64,000 nucleotides of DNA from Bacillota bacterium (GTDB lineage: Bacteria > Bacillota > Clostridia > Christensenellales > Pumilibacteraceae): positions 1 through 64,000 of the forward strand of contig WQVM01000002.1 in assembly GCA_009783985.1 (NCBI GenBank), given 5' to 3'. Position numbers and translations under genes: made by a program. Below are positions 1 through 9,479 of the stretch, piece after piece; the stretch's first letter is position 1; each line of letters starts with the position of its first letter. Under the pieces are notes generated by a model. The model searched no databases and was not told the origin of the DNA. It saw nothing but the letters and a program-made list of their open reading frames with translations.

Positions 1-113
1 AATGCCCTCTCTATGTCCGGATTATAATCGAATTCAATCTTAAAGTCTGCAATAGATATTTTACCTTCAACAAACTCCGTCATGATTCTAACTGCGTCGT
101 TGTTATAGTTCAT
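1..113 (-). CDS. partial hypothetical protein (N-terminal part; runs off the window)
   Basis: ATG at 113 on the minus strand; open frame MNYNNDAVRIMTEFVEGKISIADFKIEFDYNPDIERA to the window edge. Confidence 0.4.
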   Translation of the reverse strand, partial: MNYNNDAVRIMTEFVEGKISIADFKIEFDYNPDIERA

Positions 114-273
114 ATCTCTCCTTGTTCTTTAGTTTGGCATTCTGGATAAATCTTCTTAAATTTCTACCCATTCATACGCACATTATATCACAAATACTAC
201 TAACTTGCAAACAATTACCCCTCAACCCCGCCAAAAAAATAAGAGCGGCAATCTCTTGCCGCTCTTATCTTAT

Positions 274-1107
274 TTACCAATTGTTTCCGTTATTATTGTT
301 GTTGTTATTATTCCAGTTATTATTGTTGTTGTTAAAATTCTGATTGTTATTGTTATTATTGAACCCTTGGTTATTGTTCATTCCACCCATATTATTATTG
401 CCCATATTGCCGCCCGCATTATTGTTAGAGGTGTTTTGAACAAGTTGTTGCATCAAGTTGATTTGTTGTTGATTTAGGTTAGCCAATTGGTTTTGGTTGT
501 TTTGAACTTGGTCCTGAATCTCTCTCAAAATTTCGTGCGGGTTTTGAACATACATAAAGTAAAACATTGAGCCGGTCATTCCGGGAGTTGTACCCATACC
601 TCTGCCATGACCTGCACCCCAGCCGCCACCACCGCCAAAGTTCATTCCGGGATTCATCATTGTCCAAAACTTAATAGAGCCGGTATTTTTGCGCAACATT
701 CTGTCAAGCACACTTATACGGACAAAAGAGTTCATATTTTGATTAAGGTCAAGGAATCTAAAGTTGCGACCGATTATTCCGCATTGAATTATTACTCGTC
801 TATTAGTAAAACAATACCAACGATTTTTGTACCACAATACACCTGCAAGCAACTCAATTCCAAAGAAAAGTAATATCAATCCAAAGACTGCCAGTATAAT
901 AAACAAGGCAATAAGTCCGCCTGCCAAGCCTGCTTCTACAAATATTACCGCCCCAAAAATCACGCCAAAAACAAGTAAGAAAAAGAGTGCAGGCAAATGA
1001 CCTAAAAGTCTGCTCGCCCAAAAACGACCCTTATGCGGCTTAAAGACCCTGATGACTTGCTCATCATTCGTTAAGACCTGCTGAAAAATTTGTGCATTTT
1101 CTACCAT
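274..1107 (-). CDS. PH-domain-like (YdbS/bPH2-type) membrane protein with long Asn-rich C-terminal tail
   Basis: Hydrophobic TM region followed by 'YCFTNRRVIIQCGIIGRNFRFLDLNQ' typical of bacterial PH domains; C-terminal poly-N/G/M tail. Confidence 0.6.
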   Translation of the reverse strand: MVENAQIFQQVLTNDEQVIRVFKPHKGRFWASRLLGHLPALFFLLVFGVIFGAVIFVEAGLAGGLIALFIILAVFGLILLFFGIELLAGVLWYKNRWYCFTNRRVIIQCGIIGRNFRFLDLNQNMNSFVRISVLDRMLRKNTGSIKFWTMMNPGMNFGGGGGWGAGHGRGMGTTPGMTGSMFYFMYVQNPHEILREIQDQVQNNQNQLANLNQQQINLMQQLVQNTSNNNAGGNMGNNNMGGMNNNQGFNNNNNNQNFNNNNNNWNNNNNNNNGNNW

Positions 1108-1360
1108 TTATATTGTATCCTCCAAAAAATATTATCGACTAAAATTATATATGATATTCATTATACCAAAGTGAGCGGATTTTGTCAATTGTTTTAAGAT
1201 AGTTGCTTGAATTAATTTTTTTAAGATTTGTAAAAATATTTTCTGTCATTGATTGCAACTAACTATAACTAGTTATCCCACCTCCTAATCAGCATATAGT
1301 GACTAAAAATGAGTTTCTTTGCTTCCACATTTGTCTAACTCATACTCTCACTACAAAAAA

Positions 1361-1395
1361 AGCGGACACCTTATTTATTAAAAATAGTGTCCGCT
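1361..1395 (-). terminator. intrinsic terminator downstream of galK
   Basis: AGCGGACAC/GTGTCCGCT stem followed on the minus strand by a T-run. Confidence 0.7.
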
Positions 1396-1404
1396 ATTAT
1401 TCTC

Positions 1405-2598
1405 TTACAACAATTCCCTTGCGCCGTCTTCTATACTCGTATCATAGAAATCTGCTTTGAGTCCGACTTTTTGCTCATATGTCTTGCCGACATTTTCCAC
1501 AAAATCCGCTACCGAATCTTTATGAACAAGACTCACCGTACAACCGCCAAATCCCGCACCCGTCATACGACTGCCGATACAACCCTTATGAGTCCTCGCA
1601 AGGTGTGTCAGCGTATCAAGCTCCACCCCCGTCACCTCATACAAATCCCTAAGGCTGTAATGCGACTGATTGAGTAGCTCACCAAACTCGGCAATCTTGC
1701 CCTTAGCTAGTGCCTTGACACTATCGGCGACCCTCACGCACTCACCCACAACATGGGTCACCCGCTGCCTAACCACAGGCGGTAGTAGCCCCTCGTATTT
1801 TTGCAAATCCTTAGGGGTGACATCGCTAAGATTTTGAATATTAGGTAGCTTGCTTTTGAGTACCGCTAGCCCTTCCTCGCACTCGCTTCGCCTCTCGTTA
1901 TACTTGCCCTCGGCTAAACTCCTGCGCTTGTTGCTGTTAGCTATAACAAGTCTATAGTCACCCAACTTGAGCGGGTTATAACTATATTCTAATGTCGCAC
2001 AGTCAAGCAGTATTGCACAATCTTTTTTTGCCATTGCGGACGCAAATTGGTCCATTATCCCACAGCTAACCCCTGCATATTCATTCTCGGCTTTTTGGGC
2101 AAGCACTGCAATCTTCACAAGCTCCTCTGCCGTCAACTCTCTTTTCTCTTTTTCTTTATTCCCCCCCTTTCTTCCCATAAGTGCGATTGTCACGCCCGTA
2201 GCCACCTCAATCGCCGCACTCGAACTTAACCCACTCCCAAAAGGAACATCACAATCATAAAGTAAATCCATCGCAGGGACATCATAACCCGCCCCCTGCA
2301 TCATATAAGCCATTCCTGCCTGATAGTTACCCCACTTCAGCTCCCTATAATCCCCTAACTTACCAATATCAAGACTTACCCTATCGCCAATGGTAGTTGC
2401 CGCAAGATTAACAACCTTATCGCTCCTAAGTCTCGCCGCCACAACACACTTAAGATTAAGTCCCGCAGGCAAAACCTTGCCACCGCAATAATCAATATGC
2501 TCGCCAATCAAATTAACCCGTCCGGCTGCGGCAAAAAACCGAATCTCGCCACCCGCCCCATATATCTCTTCAAATTTGTTCTTTAGTTTGTTATCCAT
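1405..2598 (-). CDS. galK: galactokinase
   Basis: GHMP kinase signatures: 'GRVNLIGEHIDYCGGKVLPAGL', 'PFGSGLSSSAAIEVA', 'MTGAGFGGCTVSL'. Internal ATG (MDNKLKNKF) preferred over the ORF start. Confidence 0.92.
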   Translation of the reverse strand: MDNKLKNKFEEIYGAGGEIRFFAAAGRVNLIGEHIDYCGGKVLPAGLNLKCVVAARLRSDKVVNLAATTIGDRVSLDIGKLGDYRELKWGNYQAGMAYMMQGAGYDVPAMDLLYDCDVPFGSGLSSSAAIEVATGVTIALMGRKGGNKEKEKRELTAEELVKIAVLAQKAENEYAGVSCGIMDQFASAMAKKDCAILLDCATLEYSYNPLKLGDYRLVIANSNKRRSLAEGKYNERRSECEEGLAVLKSKLPNIQNLSDVTPKDLQKYEGLLPPVVRQRVTHVVGECVRVADSVKALAKGKIAEFGELLNQSHYSLRDLYEVTGVELDTLTHLARTHKGCIGSRMTGAGFGGCTVSLVHKDSVADFVENVGKTYEQKVGLKADFYDTSIEDGARELL

Positions 2599-2670
2599 AA
2601 TAACCTCTCTATATGTAAAACGCTTAATAGTTTTGCTAGCCACTTAATAATTGTATGATTGGACTCTTAT

Positions 2671-3357
2671 TTAATTTACAATAAACGCCGTGTCGCAAAA
2701 TTGACAAAATCCTCTTTTAAGATTGCCTTGAAATTCTATTGTGCCACCACAAGCCGAGCATTTAAGTTTTGTTAATTGCGATTGTTGTGTAGGACTATTT
2801 TGAGAAAAATTAGTGCTACTGTTTTGTAAAATCGCTATGGCTTTTTGCCTCTCTAGCATCGAGTTTTTGCACCCATTAGCAATAGCTTTATCAAACCATT
2901 CTACAGCTTTTTTTACATCTATCTCCACACCTTTGCCTTCTAAATAATAACACCCGATATTACTTTGAGCCATAACAAATCCTTGTAGAGCTGACTTTTT
3001 ATACATCTCAGCCGCTTGTGCAAAGTTGATAGGGTTGCCCATAAAGCCTTGCGAATGATAGACGCCCAAAAGGTTTTGTGCAAAAGGATTGCCCTGCTCT
3101 GCCATTTTTTCAATCCTAGAAAAAGATTGGTCGAAGAATTTTTTTGATTTTTTGCGATTTGCCCTATTTATGAATGCCAGCATAAATAAGCATAACGCAT
3201 TGTCTTTCATTTTTGCACCTTTTTTCCACCAGCTAAAAGACTTTCCATAGTGAATTCCTACACCATGGTAACCGTGATGATAACAAACAGCTACAACATA
3301 AGCAGCAATGCCATCGCCACCTTTAGCTTTTTCTAATTCTTCGTCAAAGTTTATCAT
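2671..3357 (-). CDS. Sel1-like/TPR repeat protein with C-terminal zinc ribbon
   Basis: 'AQNLLGVYHSQGF...AEMYKKSALQGFVMAQSNIGCYYLEGKGVEIDVKKAVEWFDKA' Sel1 repeats; C-terminal CxxC...CxxC. Confidence 0.75.
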   Translation of the reverse strand: MINFDEELEKAKGGDGIAAYVVAVCYHHGYHGVGIHYGKSFSWWKKGAKMKDNALCLFMLAFINRANRKKSKKFFDQSFSRIEKMAEQGNPFAQNLLGVYHSQGFMGNPINFAQAAEMYKKSALQGFVMAQSNIGCYYLEGKGVEIDVKKAVEWFDKAIANGCKNSMLERQKAIAILQNSSTNFSQNSPTQQSQLTKLKCSACGGTIEFQGNLKRGFCQFCDTAFIVN

Positions 3358-3484
3358 TAAGACTTATTATCCTTTTCTGTCTTACAGTCAACCTAAAACT
3401 TAGCAAATAAGTGCGTAATTGAAAAAATGAATAAGTTGTGAAGGCACACTCTAGACCTTAACTCTTTACTTATTCACTATTTCG

Positions 3485-5161
3485 CTATTTCACTAAATGT
3501 GCATTAAAAGTTTTAGTGCACATTCTCACTTGGCGGAGTGGTGGTAAATGCGTTTGAACACTTACACCATTATTATTTGCCAATAATACTCCAAAAACAG
3601 CCTCTTTTGTATTTTTTAATGAAACTCGGTCGTTTTCGATACCGTTGCAACTGTTTAGGTTGAGAAATACAACCTTGTGTCCACCGTGACTATCACTAAT
3701 ATACACCTTATAAACTAATTTGTCAATCAATTTGCGTTGGTATTCTTTATCTTGCGGGTCGCCCTCTAAAAGTTCGGCGATAAAATCAAGCACATCACGC
3801 TTGGTCATTCTCAAACCTCGTTCCATTTCTAACTTGGATTTTTCGGTCAGCAGGTCATCAAGCACCGTTTCAATCTCTGTCATTTTCTTTTCAATGGTCG
3901 CTTGGAGCAAATCACTTTTTGCCTTAACAAAAGCGTCCGCAAGCTCCTCAACCTCTTTTCGGGTATTGGCGATTTTCGTTTCAACGCTTTTGAGATTGTC
4001 AGACCCCGTGCGTTTTTCGTAATATTTAATCGTGTCGCTTGCCGCAAGTTCGGCATTGGCAGGGTCACTCAAAAAGTCCCTCACACACTCGACAACATAT
4101 AATTCCAACTCGTCCTTGCCGTTGCGTTTTTTATCGCAAAAACGCTTTTTCATTTTCTTGCAAGCGTAATAATGATAGGTCGTGCCGTGTCTGCCCGTGC
4201 CACCATCGGACACTATATCAGTATCGCAATGCTCACAAACCGCCTTACCCGTCAAATAATACGGCACTCTCGCAGTAGCTACGCCACCCGCAAAATATTT
4301 GTTCTTACTTAACCGCTCTTGCACCCGCAAAAACAACGCTTTATCAATAATGGGCGGATACATATTCGTACAATGTCTTTCGCCAAAATAAAACTCGCCC
4401 GTGTACTTTTCATTGACAACCCACTTATCAAAGGACTTGCCCGTAAAGGGTTTGCCCCCGTATCTATGCCCCCGTGCGTTGAGGGCGGTGGCAATGTCCT
4501 TTTTTTCTACGCCCTTGTCGTATTCCTCAAAAACATAACGCACGATTACCGCTTGCTCCTCGTCAATAGCGACGGTCTTAATAAAACGGTCAACTTTTCC
4601 CGCTATCGGCTCTAGTATTTTCTTATAACCATAAATAAGGTAACCGCCACAATAAGTCCCGTTTGCTACGCTCGTATCTAACCCGTGCCTAACACGCCTT
4701 GACAAATCACGGCTATACTTTTCGTCCCGCCATTCTAGTATCATTTCATAAAGTTCGCCGCCCTCGTCGTCCCGTATGTCCTCGCATACGGACAAAACCC
4801 GAACCCCGTATTTCTCTAGTTGCGACTTGAACAATACGCTTTCGGCACGGTTACGGGCAAATCGGTTTAACTCATAAACGATTATATATTGAAAAGTACC
4901 GCCCTCTGCTACCGCCAACATTTTATGCAAGTCCTTGCGTTTGTTAGTTTCCTTGCTTGCGGACTTGGCTTTGTCGCCGTCAAAAACCTTGATAACTTTC
5001 AAACCCCTTTTTTCTGCATACTCCTTGCATAGTTGTATTTGCGTTTCGATAGTCTGCTCATTTTGTCCCGTGCTCGAATAGCGCGGATAAATAACGGCGT
5101 TATTCTTTGTTCCTGACTGTGCCGTTGTGCCTACTCTTGTGTGCATTACTACATTGCTCAT
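3485..5161 (-). CDS. large serine recombinase/integrase (island-end integrase)
   Basis: N-terminal resolvase domain 'AVIYPRYSSTGQNEQTIETQIQLCKEYAEKRGLKV', 'YELNRFARNRAESVLFKSQLEKYGVRVLSV'; recombinase domain; CxxC zinc ribbon; coiled coil. Confidence 0.9.
   Translation of the reverse strand: MSNVVMHTRVGTTAQSGTKNNAVIYPRYSSTGQNEQTIETQIQLCKEYAEKRGLKVIKVFDGDKAKSASKETNKRKDLHKMLAVAEGGTFQYIIVYELNRFARNRAESVLFKSQLEKYGVRVLSVCEDIRDDEGGELYEMILEWRDEKYSRDLSRRVRHGLDTSVANGTYCGGYLIYGYKKILEPIAGKVDRFIKTVAIDEEQAVIVRYVFEEYDKGVEKKDIATALNARGHRYGGKPFTGKSFDKWVVNEKYTGEFYFGERHCTNMYPPIIDKALFLRVQERLSKNKYFAGGVATARVPYYLTGKAVCEHCDTDIVSDGGTGRHGTTYHYYACKKMKKRFCDKKRNGKDELELYVVECVRDFLSDPANAELAASDTIKYYEKRTGSDNLKSVETKIANTRKEVEELADAFVKAKSDLLQATIEKKMTEIETVLDDLLTEKSKLEMERGLRMTKRDVLDFIAELLEGDPQDKEYQRKLIDKLVYKVYISDSHGGHKVVFLNLNSCNGIENDRVSLKNTKEAVFGVLLANNNGVSVQTHLPPLRQVRMCTKTFNAHLVK
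3529..3541. repeat. putative attL core (13-bp direct repeat CTTGGCGGAGTGG)
   Basis: Exact match to 53396-53408 at the tRNA-Ser 3' end; lies in the 3' end of the serine integrase gene. Confidence 0.7.
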
Positions 5162-5252
5162 TCTCTTAGCTCCTTTCGCTGTTTAAGGGTGCGACCCTAT
5201 CAAGATATGATGTTTTTTTGAGGTGGCGGGGCGGGGTTATTAAATTAGTGAT

Positions 5253-5464
5253 GTATGATGCCTTCCGTCAGCGTATGGGTATGGGGGTATAATAATCAAG
5301 AGCATATTCGGCAAGGGGCTGTCAAGGATACAGGGCAAAAATATTTTTCGCTTTGCTCCAAAGCCAAACTCCCGAAAAAATATTTTTGACCCATTGACAG
5401 CCCCTTGCCGAATATGCTACACCACAATACCCCCATACTCATACGCTGGCGGAAGGCATCATAC
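5253..5464. repeat. ~212-bp near-complete palindrome (MITE-like or cruciform element)
   Basis: GTATGATGCCTTCCGTCAGCGTATGGGTATGGGGGTA...GCATATTCGGCAAGGGGCTGTCAA mirrored by TTGACAGCCCCTTGCCGAATATGC...TACCCCCATACTCATACGCTGGCGGAAGGCATCATAC, with an inner CAAAAATATTTTT pair. Confidence 0.85.
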
Positions 5465-6463
5465 GACCGCATTATTATCTGCATTACCTACAACTGACTT
5501 GACATATGCGTCCATAGCAAATTCTACATCTCTTGGTGAGCTTATGCGTATTTTTCCACGAGAGTTAAGACACCAACCAAAAAAGGTAGGGCTGACTTGT
5601 ACTTTGACGGTTGTACTAAAGGTATTATTGTCTATTTGTTTTAAGGGGGTATTCTCGCCAAAACGGTCAAGTATGGCATCTATGCAGGTGTTGTCTACCT
5701 TTAATCTGACACTTTTTAAGTCACCGCCAAACATAGAAAAGGCTTGTTGCTTGTAGGTATGGATATTAAAATTATCGTACTGAGGGGCGGGAGTAACACG
5801 GCTTTTTTCTATCTCTACTTGCTCCATACGGTCAATGCGGTAATTACATAATTTGAGGAGTTTGTCCGAATAACATACAAGATAATACTTGTCATTAGTA
5901 TATAAGAGTGATAATGGGTTGACTATATAGCGATTACCACTTTTACGATAAACCTTGTTTTTACTTATATCCAAATCATAGTATAGGAATGAGGCTTTTT
6001 TCTTGCCCTCAATAGCGGATATTAGCGTGTCCACAGAATAGAATACATACTTATTACTGCGCTTGTTAGTATCGTAGCAAATAATGTTTTTCTTTAGGAG
6101 TTCCGAGCGGTGCTTACCCGCTAGGTCGGCAATCTTATCTACAAAAATCTTTGTCTTTTCTTCGGGAATAAAACTAGCCGTCTGCACTGCGTCTATAAGC
6201 ACCTTTAGCTCTGACAACTCAAAAGGGCGGTCAACCACATAAAAATAGTGGCTTTTACGCTTGTAGGAATTTACCTCATAACCATATTTATTGAGTAATC
6301 GTATATCCTCAATTAAAGCGCGACTGCCGACTGTGACCCCGTGCTTGCTTTGGAGCAGGTCAACAATCCCTTGCGTTGACAAAGGGTTATCCTCGTCAGT
6401 ATGACGGGTTAGCAAATCGTACAATATAAGTAATTTGATTTTTTGTTGCTTGCTTGTCGGCAT
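5459..6463 (-). CDS. WYL-domain transcriptional regulator
   Basis: N-terminal HTH; 'NPLSLLYTNDKYYLVCYSDKLLKLCNYRIDRM' WYL-type motif. Confidence 0.85.
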   Translation of the reverse strand: MPTSKQQKIKLLILYDLLTRHTDEDNPLSTQGIVDLLQSKHGVTVGSRALIEDIRLLNKYGYEVNSYKRKSHYFYVVDRPFELSELKVLIDAVQTASFIPEEKTKIFVDKIADLAGKHRSELLKKNIICYDTNKRSNKYVFYSVDTLISAIEGKKKASFLYYDLDISKNKVYRKSGNRYIVNPLSLLYTNDKYYLVCYSDKLLKLCNYRIDRMEQVEIEKSRVTPAPQYDNFNIHTYKQQAFSMFGGDLKSVRLKVDNTCIDAILDRFGENTPLKQIDNNTFSTTVKVQVSPTFFGWCLNSRGKIRISSPRDVEFAMDAYVKSVVGNADNNAVV

Positions 6464-6498
6464 ATTTATTTTACCTCTCGTTGTTAAATATTAAAAAA

Positions 6499-6547
6499 AG
6501 CCCCTCAAAAACTCCTTTAACAGAATTTTGAGGGGCTACTAATTTAG
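6499..6547 (-). terminator. intrinsic terminator downstream of the RCC1 gene
   Basis: AGCCCCTCAAAA/TTTTGAGGGGCT stem with minus-strand T7 run. Confidence 0.75.
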
Positions 6548-6604
6548 CGTCTGCACCCGTTATTTTAGTTCTTATCTATGAATGGAAAGGTTTATTGCTC
6601 AGCA

Positions 6605-7633
6605 TTATGCTTGGCTAATCATGCGCGGACGAGTTAAACTAGCTGTGTTTCCGTGTCCTAGTTGTCCACTACCGTTGCTGCCCCAAGTCCATATGTTTCC
6701 AGCGGTATCTACCGCCATATTATGAGTATTACCCCCGCTTACATTTATAAATACCGGCGCAAAGATAAGATAATTTGTCACTCCCTCAAAAACTTGACTT
6801 ATCATGCGAGGACTGCGTTGAATAGCTGTGTTTCCATGTCCAAGCGGACTATCGCCTACTTGACCGCCTGTAGCACCACCCCAAGTCCATAGGTTGCCAG
6901 CAGTATCTATCGCCATGCCGTGACGACCACCTGCACTTATATTAATAAATATAGGTGCAGAAATAAGGTTATCCGTCACGCCGTCAAAAACTTGACTTAT
7001 TATACGAGGGCGGAGCGTGTTAGCCGTGTTTCCATGCCCTAGTAAAGGACCCCAAGTCCATATATTACCAGTGGTATCTAGCGCTATGTTTGAAACTCTA
7101 TTTGCACTTATATTGATAAATATAGGTGCAGAAATAAGGTTATCCGTTACTCCGTCAAAAACTTGACTTATCATACGAGGGCGGAGTTGATAAGATAAGT
7201 TTCCGCGTTCACCGTGCCCTAATTCTCCAGTACCCCAAGTCCATACATTGCCAGCAGTATCTAGTGCTATGCTATAGTTACTACCTGAACTTATCTCAAC
7301 AAATACCGGTGCGGGAATAAGATTATCAGTCTCTCCGTCATATACTTGACTTACCATACGAGGACGGTATTGACTAACTCTATCACCGTGTCCTAGTTGT
7401 CCACCACTGTTCCAACCCCAAGTCCATACATTGCCAGCAGTATCTAATGCCATGCTATTACCATTAGCACTACCGATTGTAGCACTTATATCTGTAAATG
7501 CTGGTGCAGAAATAAGATTATTAGCCTCTCCGTCAAATACTTGACTTATCATTCGCGGGCGGTTTTGAGGACTCCAGTCTCCGTGTCCTAGTCGTCCAGT
7601 ACCGCCACTACCCCTTGTCATATATGACAGCAC
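6605..7633 (-). CDS. RCC1-repeat (beta-propeller) protein, apparently lacking its N-terminus
   Basis: Tandem ~50-aa repeats 'ALDTAGNVWTWGWNSGGQLGHGDRVSQYRPRMVSQVYDGETDNLIPAPVFVEISSG'; no signal peptide, starts mid-repeat. Confidence 0.8.
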   Translation of the reverse strand: MLSYMTRGSGGTGRLGHGDWSPQNRPRMISQVFDGEANNLISAPAFTDISATIGSANGNSMALDTAGNVWTWGWNSGGQLGHGDRVSQYRPRMVSQVYDGETDNLIPAPVFVEISSGSNYSIALDTAGNVWTWGTGELGHGERGNLSYQLRPRMISQVFDGVTDNLISAPIFINISANRVSNIALDTTGNIWTWGPLLGHGNTANTLRPRIISQVFDGVTDNLISAPIFINISAGGRHGMAIDTAGNLWTWGGATGGQVGDSPLGHGNTAIQRSPRMISQVFEGVTNYLIFAPVFINVSGGNTHNMAVDTAGNIWTWGSNGSGQLGHGNTASLTRPRMISQA

Positions 7634-7650
7634 CCCCTAAATTGATATAA

Positions 7651-9333
7651 TTATATGGTAGTGTTAATAAATCTATAAGTTATTGTGATTTCTTGATGTT
7701 TCTTACCGTTTATACGCTCTATGTGACGAACTTCTATGCGTTCTATCAATTCGTTAAGCATTTCAGCAGTTAATTCGGTATAGTCTGAATATACCGTCGC
7801 TATTTCTTTAAGTTTCTTTATCCGCTCATTATAGTCATCTGCTTTGTCTAGCTCTATGTTAATCTCAACTAGTCGTTCGCTTAACCGATCTTGCTCTTTT
7901 TGATAATCCTCTAAAAACTCTTTGTAATTGCCTACAGATATACTTTGTGCTGTATATTCCTCAAATAGTTTTCGGATAATCGGCGGTAATACACCAAGTC
8001 TCTTTTCAATTTTGTTTTTTTCTGCAAACAGCTTTTCTCTACTCCCTTCCTTAGCAATCTTAGCGGCAGCTGATTCGACTATCGTCTCGTCCTCTAGCAC
8101 AAGCCTAAACATACTTTTGACTCTTGTTAAGATTTGCTCACTAAGTTTATCTAAATAGATACAATTATGATGTTCACACTTAGTCGGGAAACGATAATGA
8201 AAATTACAACGATACATTGTTCTTGTAGCAATTACTCCACCAGCACATTTGACTTTTTTGTGAGCCAATGACATTCGACGACCACACTCGGCACAAAACA
8301 CAATTCCACGAAAGATGTTTTTAGTAAAGTGTACGGGCGGCATATACTTCGCTGAGATAAGCTGTTGAACCTTTTCATATACATCATAAGTTATGATAGA
8401 TTCGTGCATATCCTCGCAAATAATATGCTTGTCCTTTGGCATAACGGCAAGTCTTCCCGTCTTGTAGTTTATCGTCTCATATTTTCTGCTTACGACTGCT
8501 CCGACATATGTCCTGTCTTTTAGAATATTTACTACCGTCGTATAACTCCAATCACAATTAGACATAATTCGTTTTTTTATCCACGAACCACCTAATCCCT
8601 GCTCTGCTTTGTATGCCGACGGTACAAGCACCCCTTTTTTAGTCAATAATCTAGCAATGACATTTTTGCCCTCACCCGAAGCCGCTAGTCTAAATATTTC
8701 TCTTACAATCTCTGCGGGTTCTTCGTCTATGATGAGTTTGTTTTTATTGTTAGGGTCTTTCTTATAGCCATACGGAGCATAAGCGTGTTGGAACAATCCG
8801 TGTAATGCTCTCTGTCTTTTTGCCGACTTAGTTTTGCGGGATATGTCTTTAGAATACATATTGTTAATAATATTCCTAAAGGGCATAAAGTCCGCATTTT
8901 CGGGTTTCGATGTATCCGCTCCGTCATTTATCGCAATATACCTTACATTATAATCCGCAAAGTGCATTTCGACAAAGTAACCTGTTTGAATATAGTCTCT
9001 CCCTAATCGACTTTGGTCTTTGGTTATGACAAGATTTATTTTTCCCGCCTCTATGTCAGCTATCATTCTTTGAAAGTCTGGGCGGTTGAAATTTAAGCCT
9101 GTATATCCATCGTCCGAGTAAATGTCATAAACTTTGTATCCGTTATCTTTGCAATATTTTTCAAGCTGCATTTTTTGGGATTCAATACTTGAACTATCGT
9201 ACTCCGTACCGTCATCTCGCGAAAAACGCAAGTAAAGTGCGGTGTTGTATTGTTCAGGTAGCAGTATGTTTTCAATACCAAATTGCTGATTCCCGTGTGA
9301 TTTATATCCTAAATGCTCCATGTTTACCTCCAT
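7651..9333 (-). CDS. large serine recombinase, TnpX/Tn4451-like
   Basis: 'TALYLRFSRDDGTEYDSSSIESQKMQLEKYCKDNGYKVYDIYSDDGYTGLNFNRPDFQRMIADIEAGKINLVITKDQSRLGRDYIQTG' plus zinc ribbon. Confidence 0.92.
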   Translation of the reverse strand: MEVNMEHLGYKSHGNQQFGIENILLPEQYNTALYLRFSRDDGTEYDSSSIESQKMQLEKYCKDNGYKVYDIYSDDGYTGLNFNRPDFQRMIADIEAGKINLVITKDQSRLGRDYIQTGYFVEMHFADYNVRYIAINDGADTSKPENADFMPFRNIINNMYSKDISRKTKSAKRQRALHGLFQHAYAPYGYKKDPNNKNKLIIDEEPAEIVREIFRLAASGEGKNVIARLLTKKGVLVPSAYKAEQGLGGSWIKKRIMSNCDWSYTTVVNILKDRTYVGAVVSRKYETINYKTGRLAVMPKDKHIICEDMHESIITYDVYEKVQQLISAKYMPPVHFTKNIFRGIVFCAECGRRMSLAHKKVKCAGGVIATRTMYRCNFHYRFPTKCEHHNCIYLDKLSEQILTRVKSMFRLVLEDETIVESAAAKIAKEGSREKLFAEKNKIEKRLGVLPPIIRKLFEEYTAQSISVGNYKEFLEDYQKEQDRLSERLVEINIELDKADDYNERIKKLKEIATVYSDYTELTAEMLNELIERIEVRHIERINGKKHQEITITYRFINTTI

Positions 9334-9435
9334 TTGGAACAGCGTGTATTTAGGATAATTGACTTATACTAACTATACACAATATTGTCCCAAATTGTCA
9401 AACTTTATTGCCTTGTTTTTTTGTTTTTTATAAAA

Positions 9436-9475
9436 AGAAACGCAGAAAGTCTATTTGCTTTCTGCGTTTCTTTTC
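9436..9475. terminator. bidirectional intrinsic terminator
   Basis: AAAGAAACGCAGAAAG/CTTTCTGCGTTTCTTT stem with flanking A/T runs. Confidence 0.65.
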
Positions 9476-9479
9476 ATAC

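Noticed and set aside
205-477. + strand ORFs at 122-343 and 205-477 (I/V/L-rich)
   Set aside because: Antisense shadow of the poly-Asn codons of the 274-1107 minus-strand gene.
6605-7633. Regular ~150-bp repeats considered as a CRISPR array
   Set aside because: The period, coding continuity and translated RCC1 repeats show a repetitive protein gene; no CRISPR repeats or cas genes seen anywhere in the window.
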